A stretch of 20,735 nt of DNA from Chara braunii. Its lineage: Eukaryota; Streptophyta; Charophyceae; Charales; Characeae. Both the position numbers and the translations under genes were made by a program. This document shows positions 1-10,182 of this stretch, piece after piece; position 1 is the first letter of the stretch, and each line of letters opens with the position of its first letter. The notes beneath the pieces are model-generated. The model was not told where the DNA came from and did no database searches. It worked only from the letters and a program-made list of their open reading frames with translations. The stretch covers positions 282,891-303,625 of the forward strand of contig BFEA01000909.1 in the NCBI GenBank assembly GCA_003427395.1, written 5' to 3'.

Positions 1-2317
1 GGGTTAGAGAGAGGCAAACGACCATACACATATCGAAAGCGGAAGAGAAGGAGTGGCTCATTGGAAGAATCGATGGTTGAGAAATGTACCATGGAGGAAT
101 GTCGTGCAGTGTTAAATAAAAAGTGTTGTGCAAAATTGCAGTGTTGTTCAAAGATGATAGTAGAGGAGGTGTATAGGGCGAAAATGAGATATACATCACT
201 GGCTTGAGAGGAGAGGCAGAAATGGTGGATAAAACAATTGGACGGTTTCATGTGCATTGAAGATCGGAAGAAGGTGGTGAAACCAGTCATTGAAAAGCAT
301 TGGGTATGCGTCCAGGCGTGGTGTTACAGAATCAGTTTCTCGAGGAACACTTACGCATTGTACAAGGAATTGCATAAAGAGGGCAGGGTGTTGCCTCTTC
401 ATGGTAGGAAAAGACATTCCACAACATCCGCGACTCGTGCTATGACTTTCAAAACATTCGAGACAATGATAATGGAGGAGGGTGAAGCGATGCCTGACCA
501 GACTGACATGAGCAAAGACTACGAGATAAGACCACGGGTCAGACTACCTCCAACTTATGCAACAAAAAAAGACGTCTACGACAGCATCAAACGACGGTTG
601 CCGAAACATGACATAGACTGCTGCTCTTTGCAAGTCTTCGGGAGTATATGGCGTGACTTCTTCTGGCATGTTCACCTTGCTAGGTTGACAGACTACGCTA
701 GATGCAATTACCGCACCAAACAAACAGACCTGATTGAAGGGGCCAAGCCAGAAGCGAGGCGCAGTCTTGTTGCAAAACTGAATCGCCATAGACTGTTGCA
801 AGAGGCGCATCAGAAACAGTATGACATATGGTCGGCCGAATCTATGTTCATGAAAGAAAAACGTTTGTGCATCATAATTGATGGTATGGACCAAGCAAAA
901 ACTCTCATTCCTCACACAACTAGGAACTGGACATCAAAGGCAATGGATAACCACACAATGATGAAAACAAACCTTACGGGCATTCTCGTGCATGGGAGGA
1001 GCCCACACATTCTTGTGCACACATGATTTCCTTTGTTTCCCCATGGTCCGGATTCGATTGTGTCTTCGATCGCTACGGTGTTGAGAGACATGTAGAGACG
1101 GTCGAGAGTGTTGCCTCCTGTTTTCAGACTCCAAGCCGACAACTGCGGTAGTCAAAACGAAAAAAGGTATGTGTTCGCGTACCTCGCATTATTGGTGAAG
1201 TTCCGCATTTTCGAGGTTGTTGAAATGGGATTTATGATAGTGGGTCACACGCATACGGATATCGATGCGAAGTTCAGTTTATTTGCTAGAAAACTAGTGG
1301 ACACGGATGCTTACACGATGGACGAGTTATTCGTCGCACTTAAAAATTCCACAAAGGGTGAGGTCGATTGCGCGTTTATCAATGAGATGACGGATTGGAA
1401 AGGTGCAGTCAAAGACTTCCTGGACATGCGTATTGGTGGTCACTCCACTCCGCACTTGTTCAAGTTCTATATGGACGGAGACAACACTGTGATGGTCTAC
1501 AAAGAGCACTGCAATGACAGTGAATGGATGCCGGAGGGCGGAGCAATTTACTGGTTCAAGCGGGATAGATACGGGAGATGAGTGGGGCCGTCTTTTCCGT
1601 TGGAACCGTGTGCCTTGAAGTTGAACTTGGACAACAGAGACTTTGTCAAAGGTCGCCAAGGTGTCAGTGCCTTGGTCGAGGAGTGGAAAGACGAGCGACC
1701 AGATATTCGAGAAACACGAAGAATGGAAACGTCAGTGGAAAACAAGTCGCCGAGACTACTTGGAGAAACAGTTAAACATGTTTCATAAGCTGGAACAGGA
1801 AAAAACCTCGCAGCTCGCTCCGTTGTCAACTCCGTTCTGGCCAACACCGATGACGGGAAGCGTAGAAGAGGTGAAGGTGGAACTTTCTATTGCCGATTCG
1901 CCGCCGAGGAAACCATGTTTCGTAGGTTATAAGAGTGATGTCCCGAAACCGGAGTTCGACCCGGCAAAGCATGTTGTTATCGGTTGTTCCGTAGTGATGC
2001 GCACTCCAGACGAGAATGCGGACAAATGAGTTAGTTTTTGGGTAGGACGTGTTCAAGAGAAATTTGAGGACTCAGACCAAATTCTCGTAGAGTATTGGAG
2101 GCCATAGGGCAAAGAGACCAATATGTGTTAGTTGTACGAAGACGCGTGGAACCAAACATGGCGCGTTGAACACAAATCTTCGCCTGGATGGCAAAACATA
2201 ACATGTGTGGCATGGGGATGGAAAAACGAAAAGAAAGGCAAAACAGGATTAAAAATCAGGAAGAGCGACACATTTAAGGCAATCAAATCGCTGGCAGCAG
2301 TAGATCACGCACACTAA
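1..2317 (+). pseudogene. Decayed DUF7869-like gene (5' end outside window)
   Basis: Function is unknown for this family; an RNase H-like, transposase-derived fold is my inference. One reading frame is followed from base 1: a Cys-rich N-terminal segment (KKCCAKLQCC, about bases 118-150), an acidic linker, a basic region with YNxxY-like aromatic residues, then IIIDGMDQAK (near 870-900), QADNCGSQNEKRYVFAYLAL (near 1130-1185) and VGHTHTDID (near 1240-1266), the three conserved blocks I associate with DUF7869. A Trp-rich C-terminal piece (FWVGRV, ILVEYW, near 2035-2100) resembles a small beta-barrel reader module, but that is weak. In-frame stops lie at 205 (TGA), 1024 (TGA), 1093 (TAG) and 1579 (TGA). 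The frame moves by one base near 1685-1710, then stops follow at 2027 (TGA), 2105 (TAG), 2129 (TAG) and 2315 (TAA). Spliced introns could account for one break but not all of them. The retrotransposon starts 62 bp downstream. Confidence 0.75.
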
Positions 2318-2845
2318 ATGCACAGAATGACTGCTGCATCAGCTGACGTATATGTCATTTGTTTCTTCGGAACAGCGTTGTCGAGCGCATCGGTCCGGCA
2401 CCGCACGAGGCAGCGCGGGACCCTCCCGGCCGCGTCACGCAGGAGTTGGTTTAAATCCTCATCGCAAATATACATGGAGCTTCCGCAAGCCGCTCCGGCC
2501 GAGTACACCAGTCTTACCTCTCGCGAGCCCCTACGACATGATAGGGCCTGCGCGAGGCACGACTTACCTACACCTTATGGGAGCTGTCACCTCCCTTCAG
2601 TGGGCGTATCCCTGCCAAGCTACCAGTCCACAATACGAAAGCTAATCAGTTGCAATCGCAGAGGTGGACCAGCCGAGGGCGTTTCTCGTTCGCTGTAGCA
2701 TAGGGGGTACGCGCGGTAGTATGCCTATCAGACCCTCACGCGAAACGACATCTAGGGAGGGCTGAAGTCCTAAGCGCGGCTCGTCGTCGGTCGACTAGGA
2801 CGTATCCCACACACCACGCGCACATCACTCTACAAACACAAAAAT

Positions 2846-2900
2846 AAAACACACACACACAAACGCACACGAAACGACACAACACAAACAACGCGACAAC
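2846..2900. repeat. CA-rich microsatellite (left LTR)
   Basis: Runs of AC dinucleotides within an A/C-only tract. The equivalent at 17341-17364 has a longer pure AC run, so the tract changed length after insertion. Confidence 0.8.
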
Positions 2901-2974
2901 GCTCCTAGCCCCTCGGTAGCCGTCCCATAACTTTCCAATGCGGAAACCAAATAGGCGTCGCACGAGAGACTTAG

Positions 2975-2981
2975 TATAAAA
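2975..2981 (+). promoter_or_regulatory. Plus-strand TATAAAA box, copy in left LTR
   Basis: TATAAAA in a context conserved at 17473-17479 in the right LTR. It lies antisense to gag-pol. A second box, ACTATAAAA, lies at 3336-3342 and again at 17834-17840. Both survive in both copies despite about 7% divergence. Promoter activity is not shown by sequence alone. Confidence 0.3.
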
Positions 2982-3855
2982 CCGCGCGGACGCAAGGCTA
3001 ACTCATATCGACTCACAATGCAAGCGTACGCAAGCAGTCGCAATGCTGACGTACTATGTAGTGCCCACAATCAAGCGGTACCTCGTGGATCCGAGTACCG
3101 CCTATTACATTAAAGTGTCAGACTCGAAGTGTCGTAAGGGTCTAATCCTTCACAACATTGCACAGCTGAAGGAATAGTCGTGCACCCGCCGTGAGACCTT
3201 CGGCCTTTGGTCTGAGCGTCTCGATAGGCAAGGCAAATAGGCTCTGCGCTGGGGCAGGTTCCTTCTCTGCAGAGTTTAGGGCTAGGGATGTCCTGGACAA
3301 GGACCTCGAATTCCGGCCCAGGACCAACGTCCGACTATAAAAATCTCTAAAAAGAAAAGGATAAAAGGGGATCTCCCTTCTCTCTCAGCCATAATTCGGT
3401 TAACCCTTAAGCACAAATACAGCAGGCCTCTCAAATACTCAGGGTACTCGTAAAAATATGAGAGTTAATTTTACGGGACGATCACTTCTCACAGTCACAG
3501 TGGGGGTTCCTCTCTACCATGTGTATATTTATGTGCGCGCAGGTCGTCAAAATCCCAAGTCCGAATCACCAAGCATACCTGCAATCACATCAGAGATTCA
3601 ACCAGAGGCCCACGCACTACGTGGGGTCAACCCTAACCATCTTTAACTCTCGTACCCCTCACTTTAGCCATGCAAGCCCCTACCTCATGTCCAACCAACC
3701 TTAATTAAATACTCAATACCTTTGTTAAATGGCCATTCAATAAAAGTATGGGTGAAACCTTACGAAACAATGAAATCACCAGGGCTAAAGTCTTTTAGGT
3801 TCAGTGTGGAAGGTGAGTTGGAATTGAGTCGTAGACCAATGAATCGGCAACCGAC

Positions 3856-3874
3856 CTGTTATCAGTGATAACAG
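3856..3874. repeat. 19-bp perfect palindrome (left LTR)
   Basis: CTGTTATCA-G-TGATAACAG. An identical copy lies at 18436-18454. It looks like a dimeric binding site or a cruciform; no factor can be named from the sequence. Confidence 0.7.
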
Positions 3875-4161
3875 AAGGTGATCCTCAAGGGATCAAACTA
3901 GATCTAGTCCTGAACTTGGATCAAATGATCAAAGGACCTGTAACACACGGCAGACCAATCCCCAAGCTAAGATCATAAGTATATGGAGAATACAACTCCA
4001 TAATACATCCTCACTCAAAATTTCCTTATAAGCTAAACCTAAGTCCATCTCTAAGCCAATGCTTAAGCCAAAGGTAGACCAACTGTAGAATCTCTCCTAT
4101 TAAGGGTGGATCGCCTGAATCACCACCTGTCAAAATATAATTTATTTCCTCTAAACTAGAA

Positions 4162-4858
4162 AAATTTCGGCAGCGCTTCCCGTAGGAGAAGTGCCTCTCC
4201 AGAATTTATATAAATCCATATATGAAAGCAGAAGTAAATATCTAACTGTGAAAAGTCAAAGTATGTCTAACTTCATAAAAATAGCAGAAATTTGGGCAGC
4301 ACTCCCTTTAGAAAGGGAGACTTTCCAGATTTGTACTAAGTCTGATATGAAGGCATAAATAATCTCTAACTCTGGAAAGTTAAATTTTGTCTAACTCCCT
4401 GATTTAGTATAAATTTGGGCGGCACTCCCTTTAGAAAGGGAGACTTCCTTGATTTATGCTAAGTCAGATACGAACCCAAAAGAAGACTTAAGTTCAATTT
4501 TAGACCAGATTTAACTTACTCCTTAGCTTTGCAAAAATTTTGGCAGCACTCCCTTTACAAAAGTGTTTTTTCAAAATTCATACAAAGCTAAGTTCAGATT
4601 TTAAGAATAACTTTGACTTCTCAAAGTCCAATTATGTCTAACTCCCTGAATTAGTAAAAATTTGGGTAGCACTTCCTTTCGAAAATGAGACTTTCTAGAT
4701 TCTTACTAAGCCAGATATAGAGAAAAGACAAGTTGAACTCTGAGAAGTCAAAAGTTTGACTAAAGTTGAACTCTGAGAAGTCAAAAGTTTGACTAACTCC
4801 TTGGATCTGTAGAAATTTCGGCAGCGCTTCCCATAGAGAAAGTAGCTTGCCAAGATTT
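4162..4858. repeat. Tandem array of six ~124-bp units, each with the same hairpin
   Basis: Hairpins lie at 4162-4207, 4288-4332, 4411-4455, 4535-4579, 4658-4703 and 4813-4858. Spacings are 126, 123, 124, 123 and 155 bp; the last includes the 33-bp duplication at 4731-4796. Each unit has an outer stem (AAATTTGG with CCAGATTT in the best copy), an unpaired GCAGCA-like bulge and an inner stem (CTCCCTTT with AAAGGGAG). Bases change between units, but G-T wobble or paired changes often keep the outer stem. Spacer sequence between hairpins is less well conserved. Confidence 0.8.
4731..4796. repeat. Perfect 33-bp tandem duplication
   Basis: Two identical copies, 4731-4763 and 4764-4796, each containing AGTCAAAAGTTTGACT, itself an inverted repeat. 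It explains the longer last spacing in the 124-bp array. Confidence 0.9.
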
Positions 4859-5157
4859 ATACAAAGCCAAGTACAAAAAAATAATCTAAAAAAATGCGAG
4901 AATTTATCTAAGTAAAAAAACTTAGCTTAGAAAATGCAGGAATTCAAACTAACTCATATAGCTATAGCACATGGCGAACAACTAAAGCAACTACCTATAA
5001 CACTGAAAACCCAAACAACTAGCCATCTCATTCAGTCACATGCAAACCAAACCACGAATGTAAGTACTCTCATCATCCCAAGTTCATTCCATATAGATAG
5101 TTCATGAATCTTCAAGTCCTTGAATCCTTATACCCATCTTACATAGACGTAGAGTTG
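4859..5157. other. AT-rich LTR interval, nothing recognised
   Basis: AT-rich sequence between the two hairpin arrays, with two related A-rich stretches near 4880 and 4915. No gene or further repeat is supported. Confidence 0.5.
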
Positions 5158-5833
5158 GACCATTCGCCATGAAAACAATGTCCTGCTTGTCTGTATGATA
5201 TACATGAACAGATTGCAGAACTACTTCTCTCTTCTTTTGGGCACATGACTGGGCCATTCGCCATGGAAACAATGCCTAGTCACCCTGAGCTATTTAATAT
5301 CCAAAATTTTAGTATTTCTCTGACTTTGTTTTCAGAAGAAAAAGACAAATATGGGTAGGGGACTGAACCATTCACAGTAGAAACAATGTTCAGCTTGCCC
5401 AAACTATTTTCATTTATACTTTGTATTTTTCCTTTTCTATTCTTAATGATATGACTTAACGTTGGACCATTCACAGTAGAAACAATGCCCGGCTGCCAGT
5501 TCACAGGCAAATATACATAAAGCACTTTCCTTTATACTCAGCTTAATTTATGTGCGTGGTTTGCAGGCTAAACCATTCACCATGGAAACAATGCTTAGCC
5601 TTAGACCAAAAATTCTCCCTCGGAATAAACAAGAATTTAAACCCCTTCAATCAGGCAAACCCTCAAAGTTAACTAGAGTAAACAGGCCATTCACAGTAGA
5701 AACAATGTCTGGTCCTCCAGAAAACAACTGAATAAACATAGCATTCAGGCCATTCACAGTAGAAAAAATGCATGGTCCTTCAGAAAACAGCCAAATAAAA
5801 CATAGCCCTGAGCTATTCACAGTAGAAACAATG
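5158..5833. repeat. Eight dispersed copies of a covarying hairpin
   Basis: Cores close to CATTCACAGTAGAAACAATG occur at 5158-5180, 5252-5274, 5365-5388, 5464-5487, 5570-5593, 5685-5707, 5748-5770 and 5810-5833. CATT and AATG pair, and the stem continues outward for 4-8 bp with a one-base bulge on the left side. The stem sequence differs in each copy yet mostly still pairs, for example GACTGG/CCTAGTC, CTGAAC/GTTCAG, GGCTAA/TTAGCC and CCTGAG/CTCAGG. Copies 1, 2 and 5 have a CCATG-type loop; the others have CACAGTAG. Start-to-start spacing is 94-115 bp for the first six copies and about 62 bp for the last two intervals. The sequence between copies is not conserved. Confidence 0.8.
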
Positions 5834-7180
5834 CTCAGGCTTTGGTTGACCCTTCCAAACGCATGCAAAACCACCTTCCTCCGACCTTCCCCCAGTTCAT
5901 TCCTTAGTCTGCTTTGAGTCAAAACAAAGGAGAAACTTAGGCTTCACTCTCACACGTTCTTTCCATTCAATCTGATTAGGTCCTGAAGAGAAAACAATAA
6001 TCATAGGGACAAACTCATGCGTACATCAATCATACTGCAGGGGGATAGGCAAACAGGGGTAGTAGTGGATTATATAGAAGAAGTGGTTTACCTGATGGTT
6101 CCCTGCCTCCATAACTTCTCCTGAGTTCCGGCAGAGCTCCCGCAATCGGTGGGTGGACTCCCCACAGAGTCTTGACGCGAACCTACGGGTTGCAATCCCG
6201 CCTGCCGCCTTCCATCAGAACCTCAGGACTTAGACTTAGAGTGGGAGGGGCAGAAAAAATGATAGATTTGAGACTCTCAGATCCAAGAATGGTGCTCTCA
6301 GTCTCGCAAGAGAGGTCCTTGTAATCTTGGATCGCCTGAGGGCCCCACAATGATGGCCACAAACTGCGGCCGCCGGTCAAACTTAAAGTCAAAACAGTAA
6401 CGGTTGACTCCCTGACAAATCTTCCAAGTTGCAGCAACACCCTGCAATACTTGTGGCTTGAGACGCCATATCCTCCTTAGTCATAGTACCTCTATGCCTA
6501 ACTAAAACCCCCAATTCGCCGTTTTAAAAAAAAAGAAAGTATTTTTGAATAGAGCCCCTCCCTTTTTTGACTCTTCTTTAAGCGAGAGTAAAGACACGAC
6601 AAAGCCCAATCAAAAGCGGCGCGCGTGACAAGTGTACGCTGCTGCAAACCTTAAGCATCAGTACGCAATGCCATGTAGTCACCTCAGCATCGGCTGCGCG
6701 CCACATGTTGCAACTGTGCAGCAACCATCAACAAACGCACAGTCCGTACCTTACCGTAAGACACAGGCTAACCTTGTTGTAGGTACATAAGCACAGATTC
6801 ATAATACATAAGCTAAACTCACTACAATGCACAAGGCGAGTCACCGAGATACACAACAACACGCTGGCAAACAGGCAAATCCAATCACCTTGAGGCTACC
6901 CCACAGAGCCCATTTTCCGGCAGTGAGTTGCCCCCCCCTTATCAGTAGTTGCTCGGGTCCCTGGGTCTGCCCATTATAGTGGCAGAACAAGACTGAATCT
7001 TAACAATGGACACGGGCAGATACGCGCAGCCGCCGCTGTTGCGGCCTTCTTCTGCTTACACTTTCCCGAAGAAGGCGAGTCAATCTCTTTTCACTCTCCC
7101 ACCGTTTATCTCTGTCTGTGCTCACTTAGGTAGTCCGACTCGCGGTCTCTAGGTCGGGCTAGGCGTGGCCCCGACTCCCA
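5834..7180. other. LTR interval without genes
   Basis: No coding frame or array is supported. One strong inverted repeat is seen: GCCTTCTTC at 7044-7052 pairs with GAAGAAGGC at 7068-7076. A purine-rich stretch lies near 6527-6545. The short minus-strand frame at 6183-6440 has no recognisable motif. Confidence 0.5.
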
Positions 7181-7318
7181 AGTAAGCTTTCCTCCCCAGT
7201 CCCTGCCTGCAATGCTCCTAGGAAGAAGCCAATGAATCTCCTGCTAAACACGGGCAGGTTCATTCCCATTTTTCATAGCCTCCTCCCGGCACAGCTCCTC
7301 CACTAACAATCTCAAAAA

Positions 7319-8240
7319 CTAACTACAAAACTCTAAATCTAACACTACGATTCAATTCGCCTTATTCCCAACGCTAGAATCACATCCTCCTCCACCGGTT
7401 TTCGGTGAGAAAAGAGTGAAAACAAGTTCTTTCTCCCTATCTCCTTCCTTCTTTTTCACTCCCGGCCATATCCGCGCACGCGCTTTCTTCTGTAACTCCT
7501 AACTTACTGACCTATTGCCAGATTCAACTCCACCACTACTCGCTCGATACCAAATCCCCAACTCCGACTCTTCACCTACCAAATTCCTCGAAGGAACGGG
7601 CGATACCAAATCCACCACTACTCGCCCGATACCAAATCCCCAACTCCCCTCCTCGCTATCCTGCCATGCCCGAGTTTGTTCTCACTGCGCATGTACCTGG
7701 CACAAACTCGCGTCCAGGTTCATTCCTTTACTTCCCCCACTAAAGCCTCCCCGCATTAACTTTCTCTACTAGCTCGCTCCCTACTAACTCACCGGCCAAA
7801 CTAACTCCATATTTTGATTCGCCAGATAAAAAACCTTTGCGTAGCACCTTAGATGGCTAAGGAGTAACTGAATCACTCCCGTTTCATTCCCCTCCTTCTA
7901 TCTTTCCATCCGCCATCCTCACTCCTCCGCGCACTGTATCCTTCTCTTACCTCTCTTCCTACTAACTCTATTCTTATCCTGACTTCACCACGATGGTCGA
8001 CCAGGGTCAAAACCCCAAAACCGCCTCCTCCCTTGCCTGATCCCTCTAAGCAACGAGGGAAATCCACCTTCTTCCCCTCTTCACTACCTCCTGCCCGCCA
8101 TAGCTCGGCGCACCGTGTTTTCTCTCTATCTTCTAATCCACTAACCTGTCGCTAAATCTAACCCCACCATTGAACTCGCCCGGGGTCAAAACCCCAGGAT
8201 CAACCTTCTTCCCCCTCAGATCCGCCCCCTACCAACCATA
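7319..8240. repeat. Degenerate pyrimidine-rich tandem repeats, ~180-bp period
   Basis: Related words (a CTAAC-type start, then a TTCAA/TTGAACTCGCC-like end, then a C/T-rich stretch) recur from about 7319, 7500, 7785, 7961 and 8139. The interval of 285 contains an 82-bp offset duplication (7530-7565 resembles 7612-7647). The repeat is old and imperfect, and a dot plot is needed to set exact limits. Confidence 0.5.
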
Positions 8241-8464
8241 CTCCTTGTTTCTTCCCGCCGCCATTGCCTTCTTCACCTCAAATGCACCTGGCGCAGAAAG
8301 GCGCCCAGGTGCTTTCTCCCTCCTACCGCCCTTCCAGCTGCGCCCGCCTCTCTTCTGCGCCAGCGCCCGTTGTCTCACTGCGCCGATACCCGTTGTTCAC
8401 AGTCGCTCTCTGGCCACCACCCTCCTGGCTCCGAACGCACCTGGCGGGACCCCCGGCCAGGTTC
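7694..8464. repeat. Three copies of an ACCTGG/CCAGGT hairpin
   Basis: Stems ACCTGG and CCAGGT pair at 7695-7700/7714-7719, 8286-8291/8305-8310 and 8439-8444/8457-8462, with loops of 13, 13 and 12 bases. Loops differ in sequence. The stem extends differently in each copy, for example GCACCTGG with a paired GC at 8284-8312, and GAAC/GTTC outside the third. Confidence 0.65.
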
Positions 8465-9480
8465 ATCCGTGCCGCTCCTTAGTGCTGCTCGGCTCGCTCC
8501 TTGGCTCCGACCGTCTGGCGCCACCCAGTATGCCCGTCCGCTCCCCTGTTTCACTTCAGCGCCCGCTAGGCTGCCACTCGCTGCCTCAGCCTCCTCGCTC
8601 CGACCCTGTGCAGAACGCCACGGTATCGCCCCGGCCCGTCTTTCGACTGCGCGGTCCAACAGCAAACGTTACAACAGGCGGCTGTCGGACCCCCGTCAGT
8701 TTATACTATCGGTTTTGACGGATGCCCCGAAGGACTCACCGGGGCAATGCCCCGCGACCTCTTGAGGCTCGAACGGCCCTAGGCCGTCCAGGGTACCCTG
8801 CGGCCCTGCGAAATGGCCCCGGGGTAAGCCAGAACGCAGGCCTGTGCTTCAACAGTTCATAGGTGTGCCCCACCGAGCTAGGCTCTCGGGCACCTGTTAC
8901 ACCCCGTGCACCGCATCCCAAGGCAACGGGCATGGTCAGGAAAGGGGGTAACGAAGTTATACAAAAAAGAGAGAGGTAGCTCTGGCGCAGTCGCGAAACC
9001 AGTTTGTAATTGCACTTCAGGCAGTCCTGTGAATACAGCATACCCCATGCTATAGTGCCTTGGTGCGTTATACCACGGCACAGTTCTTACCTACTAACTC
9101 CCGACGGGCATGCTCCCACTCGACTTCTCACGGCAGATCACGGTTGGTGAGCGGTACATCCGCAACGGATCCGCGCCACCCAGATTTCTTCCGCCTGATC
9201 ACCCACTGGCTCTCATACCCGTCAACTCCCTCGGTATGTATCCCATGGTGAACAGGATAGAGAAATCTCGCCAGCATCCCAAATACACCAAAATCCGGAG
9301 GTCAACCAAAGGGGACGCCCGCTCAAAGTCCTCGACCTCCACGACTGCCTCCAAATCCATCGTCGCGTTCGAGTGAAGGCACATTGGGGCAAAATAATAA
9401 TACAACAATAAATAAAAATTTATTTAGAAATTTTTAATCGTCAGACTATGGCAACCAAGAAAAAAAAAGGACCGCTAATG
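8465..9480. other. GC-rich LTR interval, no gene recognised
   Basis: Long open frames occur here (for example plus 8170-8718 and 8370-8765), but they are Pro/Ser/Ala/Arg-rich in several frames at once, as expected from GC- and pyrimidine-rich DNA. No domain is seen. An A/T-rich patch lies at 9393-9440. Confidence 0.5.
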
Positions 9481-10182
9481 CCGCTCTGACTCCGCCAATG
9501 GCAAAACCAAGAGGGATAGCCCCACGACCCTCAACCCCATCGGCTTCTCTCTTGATGCTTCGCTGCCGCTGCGTCGACGCTCGCCAGCCTCGACCCCCGA
9601 ACCTTCGTAGTGTCAGTCCCCTACCGTAACCAATAGGGCTAAGCCCAAGCCTGGGACTAAGCTCCGCAGAATACCATATAAGCAGTGCGGCGTGGTGCTT
9701 TGGGCCAACAAACCGGCTGCGCGGCTCCTAGTGCCTGCGCCGGCTTGCTTATACCGTGCCATAATTGCCCCGCGCGCTTTCCTACGATACCCCGCTCACC
9801 GCACGAAGTCGAGCCGTCGTTACCGATGTCGTCGCCGGGATCGTTCTCCGCACTCAAGCTCGACTCGGTCAAACGTATCCATCGAAAGAACATATCCCCT
9901 AATTCCTGCTTAATCAAATAAAAATAAATATTAATAATACCACTTAATAAGACGACCAATGACGACCGATGTCCGCGTCGGCTTTATGATCAACAACAGA
10001 AAAAATCACTTGCTTCTTAAACCTGCGCGTCCACGCACTCCTCACTTTAGTCAATCATCCAATCAACGTAATTCACAGTCACAGCCGCGCCTAGCGCGGT
10101 ATACTTAACTTTAAACCAAGACCGTTTTCTGCCACTTGCATAATACAGGGCGGATACCCTTGTAAGGGTATTCGCGCCGACA
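9481..10182. repeat. LTR 5' (U3-side) end shared by both copies, left
   Basis: Counterpart of about 19128-19825. An 18-bp inverted repeat, ATACCCTTGTAAGGGTAT, lies at 10154-10171, 11 bases from the LTR end, and is unchanged at 19797-19814. No canonical TATA box on the minus strand is convincing. Confidence 0.7.

Larger units (their letters stand above)
2379..4161. repeat. LTR part shared by both copies, mostly unique sequence
   Basis: Counterpart of 16875-18741. No coding frame is supported. It contains a CA-rich tract (about 2846-2900), two plus-strand TATAAAA boxes (2975-2981 and 3336-3342) and a 19-bp palindrome (3856-3874). In element sense this is the downstream (R/U5-side) end of the LTR. 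Confidence 0.6.
2379..10182 (-). repeat. Left LTR (3' LTR in element sense), 7.8 kb
   Basis: Its first part (2379 to about 4544) and last part (about 9481-10182) are the same as 16875-19122 and about 19128-19825. It starts TGTCGA and ends CCGACA, matching the other copy at both ends. The middle, about 4545-9480, has no counterpart in the right LTR. The tandem array that crosses the left edge of that middle part continues in the same register, so a deletion in the right copy is simpler than an insertion here. This is very long for a plant LTR and longer than the 6.7-kb internal region. No convincing protein-coding frame lies in it. Confidence 0.8.

Noticed and set aside
5158-5833. CRISPR-like array (repeats with unique spacers)
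   Set aside because: Spacing varies from 62 to 115 bp, repeats differ from each other, no cas genes are present, and the context is a eukaryotic LTR.
5280-5922. Repeated peptide IVSTVNG in minus-strand open frames at the hairpin copies
   Set aside because: The frames are short and broken by stops, and flanking residues are not alike. The peptide simply reflects the conserved hairpin core. Paired stem changes explain the pattern better.
8170-8765. Long plus-strand open frames of 131-182 codons
   Set aside because: Several overlapping frames are open at once and are Pro/Ser/Ala/Arg-rich, as expected from GC- and C-rich DNA. No motif or domain is visible.
4545-9480. A nested transposon inserted in the left LTR
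   Set aside because: The 124-bp array crosses the left edge in register, and I see no terminal repeats, target duplication or coding genes. Deletion in the right copy is simpler, though not proven.
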